From Vibrio intestinalis (GTDB lineage: Bacteria; Pseudomonadota; Gammaproteobacteria; Enterobacterales; Vibrionaceae): a stretch of 64,000 nucleotides of DNA. How positions within the stretch are numbered: position 1 is the stretch's first letter; each line of letters opens with the position of its first letter. This document shows positions 8,386 to 18,870 of this stretch, piece by piece. Location of the stretch: NCBI RefSeq assembly GCF_025195085.2, contig NZ_JANAVY020000001.1, forward strand, positions 62,001 to 126,000, given 5' to 3'. The position numbers and the translations under genes were made by a program. The notes beneath the pieces were generated by a model. It worked only from the letters and a program-made list of their open reading frames with translations, was not told the DNA's origin and made no database searches.

Positions 8386-8461
8386 ACGACACGCTATCTA
8401 TTTTCCCTGTATCGAATTCTCATGGCAGATTTGATGCAGGCCTCGCTAGGATTTCTATGTA

Positions 8462-9091
8462 ATGAATTACTTTGAATCGCCGTTTCAGGGTATTCCTCTC
8501 GAAGAGCAAGTGACAAACCCGAACATCGTGGTAGGCAAGCACAGCTACTATTCGGGTTATTATCATGGCCACGGTTTTGATGACTGCGCGCGTTACTTGA
8601 GCGCAGAGCGAGATGATGTCGATAAGCTGATCATTGGCAGTTACTGCTCTGTTGGTTCTGGCGCTGTGTTTATGATGGCTGGTAATCAAGGCCACCGAAA
8701 TGATTGGATCAGCACCTTCCCGTTTTTCTACCAACAGAATGAAAACTTTGAAGGGGCAGAAGATGGTTTTTGCCGCGCGGGAGACACCATCATAGGTAAT
8801 GATGTGTGGATCGGTTCTGAAGCCATGATTATGTCAGGCGTTAAAGTGGGTGATGGCGCTATCATCGCGAGCCGTGCTGTTGTAACCAAGGATGTTGCAC
8901 CATTTGAAGTGGTTGGCTCTAACCCTGCTAAGCATATTAAGTTTCGATTCAGTGAAGCAGAGATCTCAATGCTATTAGAGATGAAATGGTGGGATTGGTC
9001 TGAAAGTACGCTTAAGGGCGTGATGAAACTGCTATGCTCGAGTGACATTAATGGCCTTTACCAATATTGGGTAAACAATATTAAGCGATAG
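8462..9091 (+). CDS. catB: CatB-type (xenobiotic) acetyltransferase
   Basis: Left-handed beta-helix acetyltransferase related to type B chloramphenicol O-acetyltransferases and virginiamycin acetyltransferases; 209 aa, the normal size. Hexapeptide repeats run through [17 protein letters not shown] and [34 protein letters not shown] (each rung seen separately). His78 in GNQGHRND lies at the place of the catalytic His of the family, and [12 protein letters not shown] is the usual C-terminal motif. Such genes are chromosomal in several vibrios. Whether it gives chloramphenicol resistance cannot be read from sequence. Confidence 0.85.
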   Translation: MNYFESPFQGIPLEEQVTNPNIVVGKHSYYSGYYHGHGFDDCARYLSAERDDVDKLIIGSYCSVGSGAVFMMAGNQGHRNDWISTFPFFYQQNENFEGAEDGFCRAGDTIIGNDVWIGSEAMIMSGVKVGDGAIIASRAVVTKDVAPFEVVGSNPAKHIKFRFSEAEISMLLEMKWWDWSESTLKGVMKLLCSSDINGLYQYWVNNIKR

Positions 9092-9098
9092 TCAGTTA

Positions 9099-9144
9099 TA
9101 GATACACAAAGAGCGACGTTAATCCGTCGCTCTTTGTGTATCTA
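9099..9144. terminator. Bidirectional terminator between catB and proX
   Basis: Perfect 20-bp inverted repeat (9099-9118 and 9125-9144) with a 6-base loop lies between two convergent genes. The AAAGAG/CTCTTT portions and AT-rich ends make it usable from both sides. Confidence 0.8.
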
Positions 9145-9172
9145 TTGATGTTATTTCAATACTATGCAGCGC

Positions 9173-10180
9173 TTACAGTGAAGCTTTTTTCGCTTCTGCT
9201 ACCCAAGAATCAAACAGTTGTTGATTTGCTTTAATCCAACCATTTACGTGAGATTCGATATCCGCTGAACTGTTTTTACCTTGGCTCATCATCATGTTTT
9301 GCGCGCTGACATCGTTGATGTTTAGCTTAATGATTTCAAACAGTTTTGCTGCTGCTGGGTTTTTCTCTGTGAACTCTTTGTTCGCAACGATGCGCATCGA
9401 GTTCATCTCGAAACCGTAGTTTTTGCCGTTGGCTAGTGTTGTATCTACGTCTTTACGCTCGCCAGGAAGCGCCGAGAACGGTACTTCTAACCATACAACA
9501 TCTTTACCTGGAACAAGCACACCACTTACCCAGTACGGTGTCCACGTGTAGTAAAGAACAGGGTCACCTTTTTTGTAACGTGAAATGGTATCAGCAATGA
9601 TCGCTGCGTAGTTACCTTGGTTGTGTGCAACAGTGTCACGCAGTTTGTAAGCGTTTAACTGTTCTTCGATTACCATCTCACAACCCCAACCCGGGTTACA
9701 GCCTGTTAGGTCTGCTTTGCCGTCGCCGTTCGCATCAAACAGCTTTGCAAGTTTAGGGTCAGTAAGTTGACCAATGTTGGTGATGCCGTATTTCTCTGCG
9801 GTTTTTTTATCGATCAAGTAGCCTTGCGCAGCGCCACTAACGTACTGGCCTTGGCGGAAGAACTTCTCATCACCGCCCGACATTGTGTATTTATCTGCGT
9901 GAAGAGGGAACCAACCGACCGCTAAGAAGGTAGCATCACCTTTTGCAATCGATGTGTAGCCAACGTTGTAATCTACTTCCTTGGTTGGTTGAACGTCATA
10001 ACCTAGCTGTTCAAGAGCGCGGTTTACGATTAAAGTTTGGAAAGTCTCTTCAGCAACGGTTGATTGAACCGGTTGTACAGTAACACCTTTGCCTGGCAAG
10101 TCATTTGCCAATACTTGAGTGGAAAGCGTCATTGACGCAAGTGTTCCCACTGTTAGCGCTTTCTTCCATGAATTAATCAT
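9173..10180 (-). CDS. proX: Glycine betaine/proline-binding protein ProX
   Basis: Periplasmic binding protein of the ProU-type osmoprotectant ABC transporter; 335 aa. A Sec signal peptide ([12 protein letters not shown] to about STQVLA) is followed by the OpuAC-type ligand domain, with the family stretches [21 protein letters not shown] and YYTWTPYWV that supply the aromatic residues of the betaine cage. Its start overlaps the end of proW by eight bases, and a strong terminator lies after the stop. It works with ProV and ProW in the same operon. Confidence 0.95.
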   Translation of the reverse strand: MINSWKKALTVGTLASMTLSTQVLANDLPGKGVTVQPVQSTVAEETFQTLIVNRALEQLGYDVQPTKEVDYNVGYTSIAKGDATFLAVGWFPLHADKYTMSGGDEKFFRQGQYVSGAAQGYLIDKKTAEKYGITNIGQLTDPKLAKLFDANGDGKADLTGCNPGWGCEMVIEEQLNAYKLRDTVAHNQGNYAAIIADTISRYKKGDPVLYYTWTPYWVSGVLVPGKDVVWLEVPFSALPGERKDVDTTLANGKNYGFEMNSMRIVANKEFTEKNPAAAKLFEIIKLNINDVSAQNMMMSQGKNSSADIESHVNGWIKANQQLFDSWVAEAKKASL

Positions 10181-11258
10181 TTGTTGTTCTCCTAAGTTTT
10201 AAATCGGATTGGTTCGATTTATTCGTACGTTTTACGAAGTAAGAAATTGGTCCTGTGTGATACCAACGTAGTTTGGTGTTACCAGCATTTACGCCGAGCT
10301 CTTGAGTAATTCGGTCAAGTAGGATCGCTAGAATAACGATGCCTAAGCCACCGACGGCAGCCAATCCCATGTCTAAGCGGCCAATGCCGCGCAGTACCAT
10401 CTGGCCAAGGCCACCGACGGCGATCATTGATGCAATAACCACCATTGAAAGTGACAACATCAAGGTTTGGTTTACGCCTGCCATGATGGTTGGTAGAGCC
10501 AGCGGTAATTGAATGCGATAAAGCATCTGTTTTTTACTCGCGCCAAAAGAGTGACCCGCTTCGATAAGTTCTTCAGGCACTTGCTGAATGCCGAGTATGG
10601 TCAAACGAACCACTGGCGGTAGGGCAAATATGATGGTTACCACCACACCCGGTACGTTACCGATACCAAATAGCATCACGATCGGTACCAAATAGACAAA
10701 CGCCGGTGTGGTTTGCATAGCGTCGAGAATAGGGCGTATTACTTTAGCTGCAGTATTGCTGCGCGCGAGCCATATCCCGAGAGGTAGGCCTATCAGCAAA
10801 CAGAAAAACACTGAGGTTAAGACTAACGCTAAGGTGGTCATCGCTTCAGACCACGCACCAATTAGGCCGATAAAGACTAAAGAAACCAGCGTAGCTGCTC
10901 CTAAACGGATGTTAGAAAACTGCCACGCAAGCAAAAATAGAATTAGCAACATAAAAGGTGCTGGGGTAGATACGAGCGCTGTCTCAAATGAAGAAAGGAT
11001 AAAATCAATCGGTACGCGGATCGCCTGAAAGACTGGGCGCCCGTGCTCAACCAACCAATTTAATCCCGACTCGACCCATGAATCGAGGGGTAATACGGCA
11101 TCTTGAAATGGGTTCATGATGTCAAAAGGTGTCTGCTCGACAACTTCAGAATTTAACCAGTCATTTGCTGCAGGTGTATCGGTGGTGGTTGCCCACGGAT
11201 CGCTAGACTGTGTCGTAGTGGTAGACCAAGGGTTATTACTTGCTTGTTCTGATGACAT
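10173..11258 (-). CDS. proW: Glycine betaine/proline ABC permease ProW
   Basis: Inner-membrane permease subunit of ProU; 361 aa, like E. coli ProW. A long polar N-terminal tail (Ser/Thr/Trp rich, [16 protein letters not shown]) precedes six or seven membrane helices. The coupling-helix motif for the ATPase is in [20 protein letters not shown]. It starts five bases after the proV stop, translationally close. Confidence 0.95.
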   Translation of the reverse strand: MSSEQASNNPWSTTTTQSSDPWATTTDTPAANDWLNSEVVEQTPFDIMNPFQDAVLPLDSWVESGLNWLVEHGRPVFQAIRVPIDFILSSFETALVSTPAPFMLLILFLLAWQFSNIRLGAATLVSLVFIGLIGAWSEAMTTLALVLTSVFFCLLIGLPLGIWLARSNTAAKVIRPILDAMQTTPAFVYLVPIVMLFGIGNVPGVVVTIIFALPPVVRLTILGIQQVPEELIEAGHSFGASKKQMLYRIQLPLALPTIMAGVNQTLMLSLSMVVIASMIAVGGLGQMVLRGIGRLDMGLAAVGGLGIVILAILLDRITQELGVNAGNTKLRWYHTGPISYFVKRTNKSNQSDLKLRRTTND

Positions 11259-11263
11259 ATGAC

Positions 11264-12451
11264 TTAGTCCTTATCCAACGTTTGCAGAAGACGAGATTTA
11301 GTGACCACACCGAAATAGTTACCTTGCGCATCAACCACAGGGACGCCATAAGGCACTCCGGCAACCACACTCAAAATATCGTTAATCGCGTCGTCAGGAT
11401 TTAACGTCACGGTGTTTTCAAGTTGAGCGCTCACAAGGGAACGGTTCTCTTTGTAGGCTGAGCGAAGAGATTCGAGTGATACAATACCTGAGTAGCGGCT
11501 GGCTTTATCAACCACGATGCCGTAGTCACGGTCATGATCCATTAAGATTTGCATCGCAGACCCCGGACCATCGTGTTCGGACTTTTTAAATACGGCCGTT
11601 GGCTTTTTACGTGCGATATCTTTGGCAGAAAGTACACTCGCGATATTCACGCCACGGAAGAAGGCTTCGACGTAATCATTCGCTGGGTTATGTAAGATTT
11701 CGTCAGGTGTACCCACTTGAACCACGTCACCATTTTGCATAATGGCGATGCGATCGCCGATGCGCATTGCTTCATCTAAGTCGTGTGAGATAAATACGAT
11801 GGTACGTTTATCATCGTTTTGCAGGCGCAGTAGCTCATCTTGCATTTCAGTTCGGATTAATGGATCGAGCGCTGAGAAGGCTTCATCCATTAAAAGAATA
11901 TCTGGGTCACAGGCAAGCGCTCTGGCTAGGCCAACACGCTGCTTCATACCGCCAGAGAGTTCATCTGGGTAGGATTCTGCATACGCATCCAAACCCACTC
12001 GCTCAAGTGCGTTTAGGGCAGAGGTACGGCGCTCTTCGATACTCACACCAGCAAGCTCTAGACCAAACGCGGCGTTTTCGATGACCGTCATGTGAGGCAT
12101 CAATGCAAAGTTTTGAAACACCATGGAGATATTGTTACGACGCACTTCTCTTAGCTCTTGCTCAGAGATGTGAGCGATATCTTTGCCTTTGAAAAATACG
12201 CTGCCTTTGGTGGGTTCAATCAAGCGGTTGAGTAGGCGAACGAGGGTAGATTTACCTGAGCCTGAGAGGCCCATGATGACGAAAATCTCGCCTTCGTTGA
12301 TCGACAGAGAAACGTCATTGACGCCGATAGTTAGATTTGTCTGTTCAAAGATTTGATCTTTCTTAACGCCTTTTTCAATCAATGAAAAAGCGCGTTCAGG
12401 TTCATCTCCAAATACCTTATACAGTCCCTTAACTTCCAGTATGGGATCCAT
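11264..12451 (-). CDS. proV: Glycine betaine/proline ABC ATPase ProV
   Basis: ATP-hydrolysing subunit of ProU; 395 aa versus about 400 in E. coli. Walker A is GLSGSGKST, the ABC signature LSGGMKQR, and Walker [13 protein letters not shown]. The C-terminal third has two CBS domains (around [13 protein letters not shown] and [11 protein letters not shown]), which in relatives sense ionic strength or nucleotide. AAAGGA lies nine bases before the ATG. First gene of the operon; transcription starts in the upstream intergenic region. Confidence 0.95.
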   Translation of the reverse strand: MDPILEVKGLYKVFGDEPERAFSLIEKGVKKDQIFEQTNLTIGVNDVSLSINEGEIFVIMGLSGSGKSTLVRLLNRLIEPTKGSVFFKGKDIAHISEQELREVRRNNISMVFQNFALMPHMTVIENAAFGLELAGVSIEERRTSALNALERVGLDAYAESYPDELSGGMKQRVGLARALACDPDILLMDEAFSALDPLIRTEMQDELLRLQNDDKRTIVFISHDLDEAMRIGDRIAIMQNGDVVQVGTPDEILHNPANDYVEAFFRGVNIASVLSAKDIARKKPTAVFKKSEHDGPGSAMQILMDHDRDYGIVVDKASRYSGIVSLESLRSAYKENRSLVSAQLENTVTLNPDDAINDILSVVAGVPYGVPVVDAQGNYFGVVTKSRLLQTLDKD

Positions 12452-12984
12452 GTAATTTTGTCCTTTGTATTTTTTGTTTAACGGAAAACGTTTCGTACTC
12501 TAAGTAATTTTGCGGTTAAATTCAATGTGTACTGTATTTTTGAGTCGATAATTGATCGATAAAGATGGGAAATATAACCATTAAGAACGAGAAAGAAATG
12601 TATGATAAGCCATTGAAATTTAGTGGTTGTTTTTGGGTTTCGTTGTTGCGCAAAAGATAATGACAAATTTTTTATAACTTTTTGGTTCAAAAGTGAGGAA
12701 TCTTAGTCATTTTAACGAAGAATTGGCTATTTGCTCTCTTCGTTAGAGTTCGAAGTATTGGGCTGTAAAGTATAAAGGCTTATCAAAAATCGAGTGCTTT
12801 AGCAGGAACTCTTGCGTAGGCGCACTAGGGGAGGACATCACTAACTCATCGACGGTTGTTTTCGAGAAAATGAGACTCAATAGAGACTGCGTTTTGAATT
12901 AGACGAAAGAGAATAGGCAAGTCACTTACCACATCCCATTTTTATCGAATGTCATAAAAAATTAACCAAAATAAACAATCGCTT
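12452..12984. other. 533-bp intergenic region between divergent proV and a diguanylate cyclase gene
   Basis: AT-rich region holding the promoters of both divergent genes. A 9-bp perfect inverted repeat (TAACGAAGA at 12713-12721, TCTTCGTTA at 12737-12745, 15-base loop) lies in the middle and lacks a T-run, so it is not an obvious terminator. A 70-codon minus-strand frame at 12478-12690 lacks recognisable features and I do not call it. No convincing sigma-70 boxes stand out. Confidence 0.5.
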
Positions 12985-14382
12985 ATGGGAAACTGTCCGG
13001 CAGGTCTGGTTGCATATTGTAACCCGCAGCAGTGGATTAAGGTGAAGTTTGGTCTAAGGATGGTTCTTCAATACACGAAAATGAGCCCATCATCAGCAAC
13101 GATCGAGGTAAGAACGTTATTGCTGATGCTGATAGTTGTATTCGCGATCAATACACCGCTAGGCATTATCAAACGCGAGAAGATTGAGGCCTATGAGCAG
13201 CAACTCAAAGTCGCGAGCGAGACTTTCCAACTGCGTAAAGATATGGTTGAAAGCTACCTTTCTTTGGCTAACTCTACTATCGCGAAGCACTATTTCTCTG
13301 ACCCAGAGCCCTTTAACGATTTAATTTATCATTTGCTCAATGAGCAAAGCTTAATCTCTAGTATTTCTATTATCCCGCGCTACGCGAATGCCAATAAGTA
13401 TGGGTTGTTGCTAAGTTCATATTTACAACTTGAACCCAATGAAAATCAACTATCGAATCAAACGTTTTTCTGGCCAGATGAAGCCATTTTCACCGAAGTT
13501 ACGCCTATTTATGATGATAATGTCCATTTGGGTTATTTGATTATTGAAGGCCATGCAAGCGAGTTCGCCAATAGTTTTAGACAAGATACTCTGATGTTGG
13601 ATTTGGCTGGCTTCGTCTACTCATCGAGTTACGATGGTATTTCACAGCTAGCCTCTTTGCCTGAGCAATACACGATCATCACTGAGCAATTATCTCGAAG
13701 TCAAAGAACAGCAGGGGTCCTTGATATTGGTGATCATACCGTTGTGTATCGTCACAGTGTCACAATGAATGGTCAGCAAAGCTATCTGATTAAGTTGGTG
13801 CGAAACGACCAGTTAATTCCTACCTACGTTTACTTGTTAATGGTTCTAACGGTTGCCACCATCGGCATTAGTTACTTCCTGTATCGAACTCGTAAAGACA
13901 AGCAAGAGCTGACCAAAATGACTTACACAGATGAGCTCTCTGGGCTGCACAATCGCCACTATTTAAACAAGGTCAACAAACAGAGCTTGAAGCCAAACAA
14001 GTACTACCTAGCTGTGTTTGATATTGACCATTTCAAGCGAGTTAATGACAAGTACGGCCATGATATTGGCGATCAAGTAATACGTCGCGTGGCTCAAGCA
14101 ATCAAACGTCGTATTCGGATTAGCGACTTTGCTTTTCGTATGGGTGGAGAAGAGTTCTTGGTGGTGGTGAAAACAGATTGCGTTGAGGTCGCGAGCCAGA
14201 TCTTTGAACGTATTCGTTTAGATGTCGCCGAGATGGAAAGTGCGCCTAAGGTGACCATATCGGGCGGGGCAAGTCGTTTAGTTAGCGGGCTAGGGCAGTC
14301 CATCAAGCAGGCAGATAGCATGCTTTATCAAGCTAAGGATCAAGGCCGCAACCAAATATGTTTAGAGGGGTTAGAAGTCTAA
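12985..14382 (+). CDS. Membrane-anchored diguanylate cyclase (GGDEF)
   Basis: Makes cyclic-di-GMP from two GTP. 465 aa if the first ATG is used; GTG 13042, ATG 13060 or ATG 13081 (MSPSSATIEV) are alternatives, and none has a good ribosome site. One helix near residues 45-60 and another near 280-300 enclose a periplasmic sensor domain. The GGDEF domain begins at TDELSGLHNRHYL and contains DIDHFKRVND and the active-site motif GGEEF. An RISD inhibitory site (RxxD) lies five residues before GGEEF, so product feedback is expected. Confidence 0.85.
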   Translation: MGNCPAGLVAYCNPQQWIKVKFGLRMVLQYTKMSPSSATIEVRTLLLMLIVVFAINTPLGIIKREKIEAYEQQLKVASETFQLRKDMVESYLSLANSTIAKHYFSDPEPFNDLIYHLLNEQSLISSISIIPRYANANKYGLLLSSYLQLEPNENQLSNQTFFWPDEAIFTEVTPIYDDNVHLGYLIIEGHASEFANSFRQDTLMLDLAGFVYSSSYDGISQLASLPEQYTIITEQLSRSQRTAGVLDIGDHTVVYRHSVTMNGQQSYLIKLVRNDQLIPTYVYLLMVLTVATIGISYFLYRTRKDKQELTKMTYTDELSGLHNRHYLNKVNKQSLKPNKYYLAVFDIDHFKRVNDKYGHDIGDQVIRRVAQAIKRRIRISDFAFRMGGEEFLVVVKTDCVEVASQIFERIRLDVAEMESAPKVTISGGASRLVSGLGQSIKQADSMLYQAKDQGRNQICLEGLEV

Positions 14383-14425
14383 GCCTTGGCTCGGTTATTG
14401 CCGCGATTACTAAGAGCACAAACAA

Positions 14426-14454
14426 AAAGACCAGCATTCAAGCTGGTCTTTGTG
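14426..14454. terminator. Terminator between the diguanylate cyclase gene and tcyP
   Basis: Perfect inverted repeat AAAGACCAGC / GCTGGTCTTT (14426-14435 and 14442-14451, 6-base loop), placed between two convergent genes and flanked by A- and T-rich ends, so usable from both sides. Confidence 0.8.
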
Positions 14455-14468
14455 ATTGAGTTTTACGC

Positions 14469-15836
14469 TTATGCGGTTTGCTCTTCCGCTTCTGGCTGTT
14501 TATCACCGAGTAAACGGCTAGTGATAGTACCGGCTGTCATTGCGCCTGAAACGTTCAGTGCAGTACGAGCCATATCAATCAGAGGTTCAATTGAGATAAG
14601 CAGCGCTGCGATGGTAACGGGCAGGCCCATAGCAGGTAGTACAATCAGTGCAGCAAAGGTTGCGCCGCCACCAACGCCCGCGATACCGAATGAGCTGATG
14701 GTGATAATCGCGATTAGCGATAGGATAAAGTTAATATCCATTGGGTTGATGTCCATAGTCGGAGCGACCATCACAGCAAGCATGGCAGGGTAGATACCCG
14801 CACAGCCATTTTGACCAATGGTTGCACCAAACGATGCAGACAGGTTTGCAATTGCTGGTGGCACACGCAGTTTAGTGATTTGCGCTTCAACGTTTAGTGG
14901 GATTGTTGCTGCTGAGCTGCGTGAGGTAAATGCGAAGGTGAGTACAGGCCAAATTTTCTGGAAGTACTCTTTAGGGCTAACACCAACAAATGCGACTAAC
15001 ACACCGTGAACCACAAACATTAATGCGATAGCGACATAAGAAGCGACGATAAAGCCAAGTAAGCTAAGAATATCAGAGGCGCTTGATGTTGCGACTACTT
15101 TCGCCATCAGTGCCGCGATACCGTAAGGTGTCAGTGCCATAATCATTTTCACTAGACGCATTACGATAGATTGAACCGCTTCAACAAATGTACGGATAGG
15201 CGTTTCTAGCTCTTCTTTCTCAGCCATTACTTTACGAGCTGCAATACCCGTTAGCACACCGAAAATAACCACAGCGATAATCGAAGTCGAACGAGAGCCA
15301 GTTAAATCAGCAAATGGGTTAGTTGGAATAAAGCTAACCAACATTTGTGGGATGGTTAAGTCGCTTACTCGATCTGCGCGGCTTTCAAGAACAGCGATAC
15401 GAGCGGTTTCACGCGCGCCTTCTGTTAAACCTTCAGCAGTCAGACCAAATGCTTGAGTCACAGCGATACCGACTACCGCTGAAATGGCAGTCGTAATCAG
15501 CAACACAGAAATAGTTAGGCCAGAGATTTTGCCTAGCGAGCCGCCTTTTTCTAGCTTAACTACTGCCGCAATCATAGAAACAAGAACCAGCGGCATGATG
15601 ATCATTTTTAGTAAGCCAACATAACCACGGCCCACAACGTTCACCCAGTCTAGAGTTTCTTTTATTACAGGGTTACCTTCGCCAAAAATGAGTTGTAGTG
15701 CTAAACCAAAGCCACTACCAAGAACAAGGCCAATAAGAACAAGGCGAGAGAGAGTATTCTGTTTGCGCTGCTGTCCGTATAGCACAAATAGAATGCCGAC
15801 AAACACCGCGAGTGATGCGATAGCTGCAAATGACAT
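14469..15836 (-). CDS. tcyP: L-cystine:cation symporter TcyP
   Basis: Inner-membrane dicarboxylate/amino acid:cation symporter family protein; 455 aa, matching the TcyP (YdjN) subgroup that imports L-cystine. Features are [18 protein letters not shown] early helices ([12 protein letters not shown]), the hairpin motif [31 protein letters not shown], and [13 protein letters not shown] ([14 protein letters not shown]) substrate-binding segments. It stands alone with its own terminator; the roughly 200 bp upstream hold its promoter, in which I see no clear operator. Confidence 0.9.
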   Translation of the reverse strand: MSFAAIASLAVFVGILFVLYGQQRKQNTLSRLVLIGLVLGSGFGLALQLIFGEGNPVIKETLDWVNVVGRGYVGLLKMIIMPLVLVSMIAAVVKLEKGGSLGKISGLTISVLLITTAISAVVGIAVTQAFGLTAEGLTEGARETARIAVLESRADRVSDLTIPQMLVSFIPTNPFADLTGSRSTSIIAVVIFGVLTGIAARKVMAEKEELETPIRTFVEAVQSIVMRLVKMIMALTPYGIAALMAKVVATSSASDILSLLGFIVASYVAIALMFVVHGVLVAFVGVSPKEYFQKIWPVLTFAFTSRSSAATIPLNVEAQITKLRVPPAIANLSASFGATIGQNGCAGIYPAMLAVMVAPTMDINPMDINFILSLIAIITISSFGIAGVGGGATFAALIVLPAMGLPVTIAALLISIEPLIDMARTALNVSGAMTAGTITSRLLGDKQPEAEEQTA

Positions 15837-16041
15837 AGTGAAATATCCTTACCGAATAAAAAATAGCCGACTAATGTGGCTGATATTCAAATGAGTTAGG
15901 TTGGAGACCCTAGTGATTAACGGCAAAGGTAATGATTTGTTACGTTGGTTTGAAATAAGAAAACTGCATGAAATATAAAGAAACGTTATTAAAAAGAACG
16001 CTAGACTATAAATTGTGCAATTCGGCTTTAAAGTGCCGTCA

Positions 16042-16719
16042 TTATTGATATTTTTTCAGCAGTTTGAGCATCTCAATCCGGTTAAGAGTTTGGATGCGTT
16101 TGTTCGAGTAACCAAATGAAGTGTAAAGCATGGCTCTTGCCACACGGCTAGCCTCGATAGGGATGAGATTCGCCAATGAGCCAAGCATGAGCGGGCGCAG
16201 TAATTTAGACACACTCTGGACGATGGCTTCATCTTTTCTTGGATTGTCTCTTAGGCCTTTAAGTGGCCCAGGTCTTACAAACGTCACTTGTTCAAACCCC
16301 ATGTCGCTCAACGCCAGTTCCATTTTTCCTTTACAGCGTAAATAGTGTGAGAGCGAGCGTGTGTTTGCACCATAGCTTGATACGACAGTGAGGTGCTTGA
16401 CTCCAACTAACTTCATTGTCTGCGCGACTTCTCTGACTAAATGAACATCAATCTGTTCAAGACGTTGTCTAGAGCCTGCTTGTTTTTTGGTCGTGCCTAG
16501 GCAAATGTAGCCTTTAGTTGGAGAAGGGGAACTTTCCTGCCACTGGGTGATCTTTAGATCTTGATGTTGGATAAGCTGTAACTTGGGATGGAAGAAAGGC
16601 AAGGCTCTGCGGCTTAAGGCATAAATATGATCGATGGCATTCTCTTCTAACATGATTTTGGTCAGTTCGTTTCCAATTAGGCCTGTTGCGCCTGCGATCA
16701 TCACGATGTTTTTGTCCAT
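16042..16719 (-). CDS. NAD(P)-binding protein, atypical SDR (HTATIP2-like)
   Basis: 225-aa Rossmann-fold protein. The nucleotide-binding motif GATGLIGNELTK is at residues 9-20, the middle part has GYICLGTTKKQAGS and the SSYGAN segment, followed by YLRCKGKMELAL with a Lys at the expected SDR place, and RPGPLKGLR. It resembles the oxidoreductase HTATIP2/TIP30 type. Substrate is unknown. Confidence 0.7.
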   Translation of the reverse strand: MDKNIVMIAGATGLIGNELTKIMLEENAIDHIYALSRRALPFFHPKLQLIQHQDLKITQWQESSPSPTKGYICLGTTKKQAGSRQRLEQIDVHLVREVAQTMKLVGVKHLTVVSSYGANTRSLSHYLRCKGKMELALSDMGFEQVTFVRPGPLKGLRDNPRKDEAIVQSVSKLLRPLMLGSLANLIPIEASRVARAMLYTSFGYSNKRIQTLNRIEMLKLLKKYQ

Positions 16720-16793
16720 CCGTGCATACCTTTTGCCATTTATCCTTTCGGTCAGAGTAAAAAATGGCTAAGTTGATGTCCATGATTGAGAGC

Positions 16794-16819
16794 AAAAAAC
16801 GCCAACTTTAGGTTGGCGT
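16794..16819 (-). terminator. Minus-strand terminator after the 27-aa ORF
   Basis: Inverted repeat ACGCCAAC / GTTGGCGT (16799-16806 and 16812-16819) with a 5-base loop. On the minus strand it is followed by a run of T (16794-16798 complement), so it terminates transcripts coming from the right. Confidence 0.75.
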
Positions 16820-16851
16820 GGCAACAAAGAGTGGTAAACATTCGAGTTACG

Positions 16852-16935
16852 TTAGGTAATGCCAAGTGGTATCGAGCGTTTTTGGTTTCGTTTAGATTTC
16901 TTGGTTTTGTTGTTCGGTTTTTGGTTGGTAAGCAT
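16852..16935 (-). CDS. Candidate 27-aa highly basic small protein
   Basis: ATG-initiated frame of 27 codons on the minus strand. A GAGG ribosome site sits exactly seven bases before the ATG (16943-16946), and an intrinsic terminator lies 33 bp after the stop, so the frame is packaged as a small transcription unit. The product starts MLTNQKPNNKTKKSK and contains about nine Lys/Arg, with no acidic residue. No family is recognised; RNA or membrane binding would be a guess. The remainder of the region 16720-17225 has no other gene. Confidence 0.5.
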   Translation of the reverse strand: MLTNQKPNNKTKKSKRNQKRSIPLGIT

Positions 16936-17225
16936 GCTAATACCTCATGCTGAAAGACACACTAAGTGGGATGCATCAAATAGACCATGTTTATATGTGC
17001 TGATTTTCAATTGGTTATGAGGAGCATCGGCTAGGTTATCAAATTGACTCTCAGAGTAAGAACTGGTGATGAAAGCATAAGATTTGCGTATTAATACCAA
17101 TTAATCGATTGATTTAACGATAATTATGCGACGGGTCGCTAGTAAAATTGCTCGCAATAACGGTACACTCAAAAGGTTATGCGGTTTGTGTGAAGATAAA
17201 CTGCAAAGGAATACAGGGACGTCAA

Positions 17226-17837
17226 ATGAATATTGATATGAGTGCACTCGCACCATCGCAAGTCTACCATTTACTGACACAAACTATCGTACCGCGCCCG
17301 ATCGCGTGGGTACTGACCGAATCCGGCCAAGACAACTTCAATCTTGCGCCTTTCTCATACTTCACTGCAATTTCGAGTGAACCACCTCTGTTAATGTTCT
17401 CGGTTGGTAAAAAGCCAAGCGGAGAAATCAAAGACACTGTCCGCAATGTCACTGAAACAGGAAAGATGGTGATTCATATCGCTAATGCGGATTTAGCACA
17501 GCCTGTCACTGAAAGTGCGGCAACTCTCGAACATGGCCGCTCTGAAGTGGTTGAAAGTGATCTCACACTAGCTTCGTTTGAAGGCTTTGAACTACCGCGA
17601 GTTGCAGATTGCTCGGTGGCGTTTGGCTGCACCTTGTATCAAATGCAAGAGATAGGAAAAACACCTCAAACGTTGGTGTTTGCAGAAGTCGAGGCAGTGT
17701 ATATCGATCCTGATGTCATCAAGCAAGATGAGCAAAAATTAATTATTGATGCGATGAAGCTCAACCCGCTTTGTCGTTTGGGTGGCGGAGAATACGCCGT
17801 GTTACAACAAACTTTCACCATCGCAAGGCCACAGTAG
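17226..17837 (+). CDS. Flavin reductase-like (FMN-binding split barrel) protein
   Basis: 203-aa member of the flavin reductase-like domain family. Signatures are the VPRPIAWVLTES strand, NLAPFSYFTAISSEPPLLMFSVG (read as two parts), and the C-terminal MKLNPLCRLGGGEYA. The start is ATG 17226, six bases after AGGGA; an upstream in-frame start at 17148 lacks such a site. The cobT start follows the stop by four bases, so it heads the cob operon. It may reduce flavin for corrinoid reduction, but that role is inference. Confidence 0.8.
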   Translation: MNIDMSALAPSQVYHLLTQTIVPRPIAWVLTESGQDNFNLAPFSYFTAISSEPPLLMFSVGKKPSGEIKDTVRNVTETGKMVIHIANADLAQPVTESAATLEHGRSEVVESDLTLASFEGFELPRVADCSVAFGCTLYQMQEIGKTPQTLVFAEVEAVYIDPDVIKQDEQKLIIDAMKLNPLCRLGGGEYAVLQQTFTIARPQ

Positions 17838-17841
17838 TACC

Positions 17842-18870
17842 ATGTTAGATAAAACGCATTCGGATGCCATTTGGCAGCAGATTAATAATAAAACGAAACC
17901 TTTAGGCTCATTGGGCAAACTAGAAATGGTGGCTCATAAATTAGCGTTGATAAAAAGCCAAGGGTGTAGTGAACCCGCGACGACGATAGAGATCCAAAAG
18001 CCTACAGTTTTGGTGTTTGCCGGTGATCATGGTATTGCAGAAGAGGGCGTAAGTGTTGCGCCTAGTGAAGTAACCCAGCAAATGGTGCAAAACTTCTTAG
18101 CGGGTGGTGCGGCGATTAACTGTTTCTGCCGTGCACATAATGTCGATATTAAAGTGATTGACGCGGGTATCCTTAAGCCAGTTGAAAGTGATGCGCCAAA
18201 TCTCATCTTAAAGCGTTTAGGTGAGCGAACGAATAACTTAGCTCATCAAGCAGCAATGACTAAAGAGCAAGTTGAACTTGGGCTTGAATATGGCCGTGAC
18301 GTGGTAAAGCAAGTGATTGCTGATGGCTCAAACCTTGTCATGTTTGGTGAGATGGGCATTGGTAACACCAGTAGTGCTGCTGCCATTTTAGCTGCGCTTT
18401 CTAGACGTAGCGTAGAAAAGTGCGTCGGTTTGGGAACTGGAATTGATGGCCAACAGATGCGCAAAAAACGCCAGCTTGTCCAGCTTGGTGTGAATCGCTG
18501 CCGCGGACAAAATGTTCAAGAGATACTGCGCCAAGTGGGCGGTTTCGAGATCGTGCAAATGGTAGGCGCATTTTTAGGAGCTGCAGAAAGCAATACGCCA
18601 GTAATTGTTGATGGCTTTATTGCGACAGCTGCGGCTTATGTGGCCGCAACGATGCAACCTTCTTGCCGTGAGTACATGATTTTTGCACATCAATCTCATG
18701 AGGCTGGGCACAAGTTGATGCTTCAAGAGTTGGCCGGTACACCTCTACTTGACCTTTCAATGCGCCTAGGTGAAGGAACGGGCGCAGTATTGGCAGTGCC
18801 AATTATTCGCGCCACAGCCGAGTTTTATAATAATATGGCCAGCTTCGAGCAAGCTGGAGTCAATATGTAA
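17842..18870 (+). CDS. cobT: Nicotinate-nucleotide-dimethylbenzimidazole phosphoribosyltransferase CobT
   Basis: Activates the lower ligand: moves phosphoribose from nicotinate mononucleotide to dimethylbenzimidazole, giving alpha-ribazole phosphate for cobalamin. 342 aa from ATG 17842, the usual size; the frame is open further upstream but overlaps the previous gene. Signatures include [41 protein letters not shown] and [13 protein letters not shown], where the Glu after RLG is the catalytic base. Co-transcribed with cobS, cobU and cobC. Confidence 0.94.
   Translation: MLDKTHSDAIWQQINNKTKPLGSLGKLEMVAHKLALIKSQGCSEPATTIEIQKPTVLVFAGDHGIAEEGVSVAPSEVTQQMVQNFLAGGAAINCFCRAHNVDIKVIDAGILKPVESDAPNLILKRLGERTNNLAHQAAMTKEQVELGLEYGRDVVKQVIADGSNLVMFGEMGIGNTSSAAAILAALSRRSVEKCVGLGTGIDGQQMRKKRQLVQLGVNRCRGQNVQEILRQVGGFEIVQMVGAFLGAAESNTPVIVDGFIATAAAYVAATMQPSCREYMIFAHQSHEAGHKLMLQELAGTPLLDLSMRLGEGTGAVLAVPIIRATAEFYNNMASFEQAGVNM

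Noticed and set aside
8462..9091. Integron cassette carrying catB
   Set aside because: No attC-like recombination site, no integrase, and the downstream palindrome is a perfect terminator between convergent genes.
12478..12690. 70-codon minus-strand frame
   Set aside because: No ribosome site or recognised motif, and the region is the promoter area of proV.
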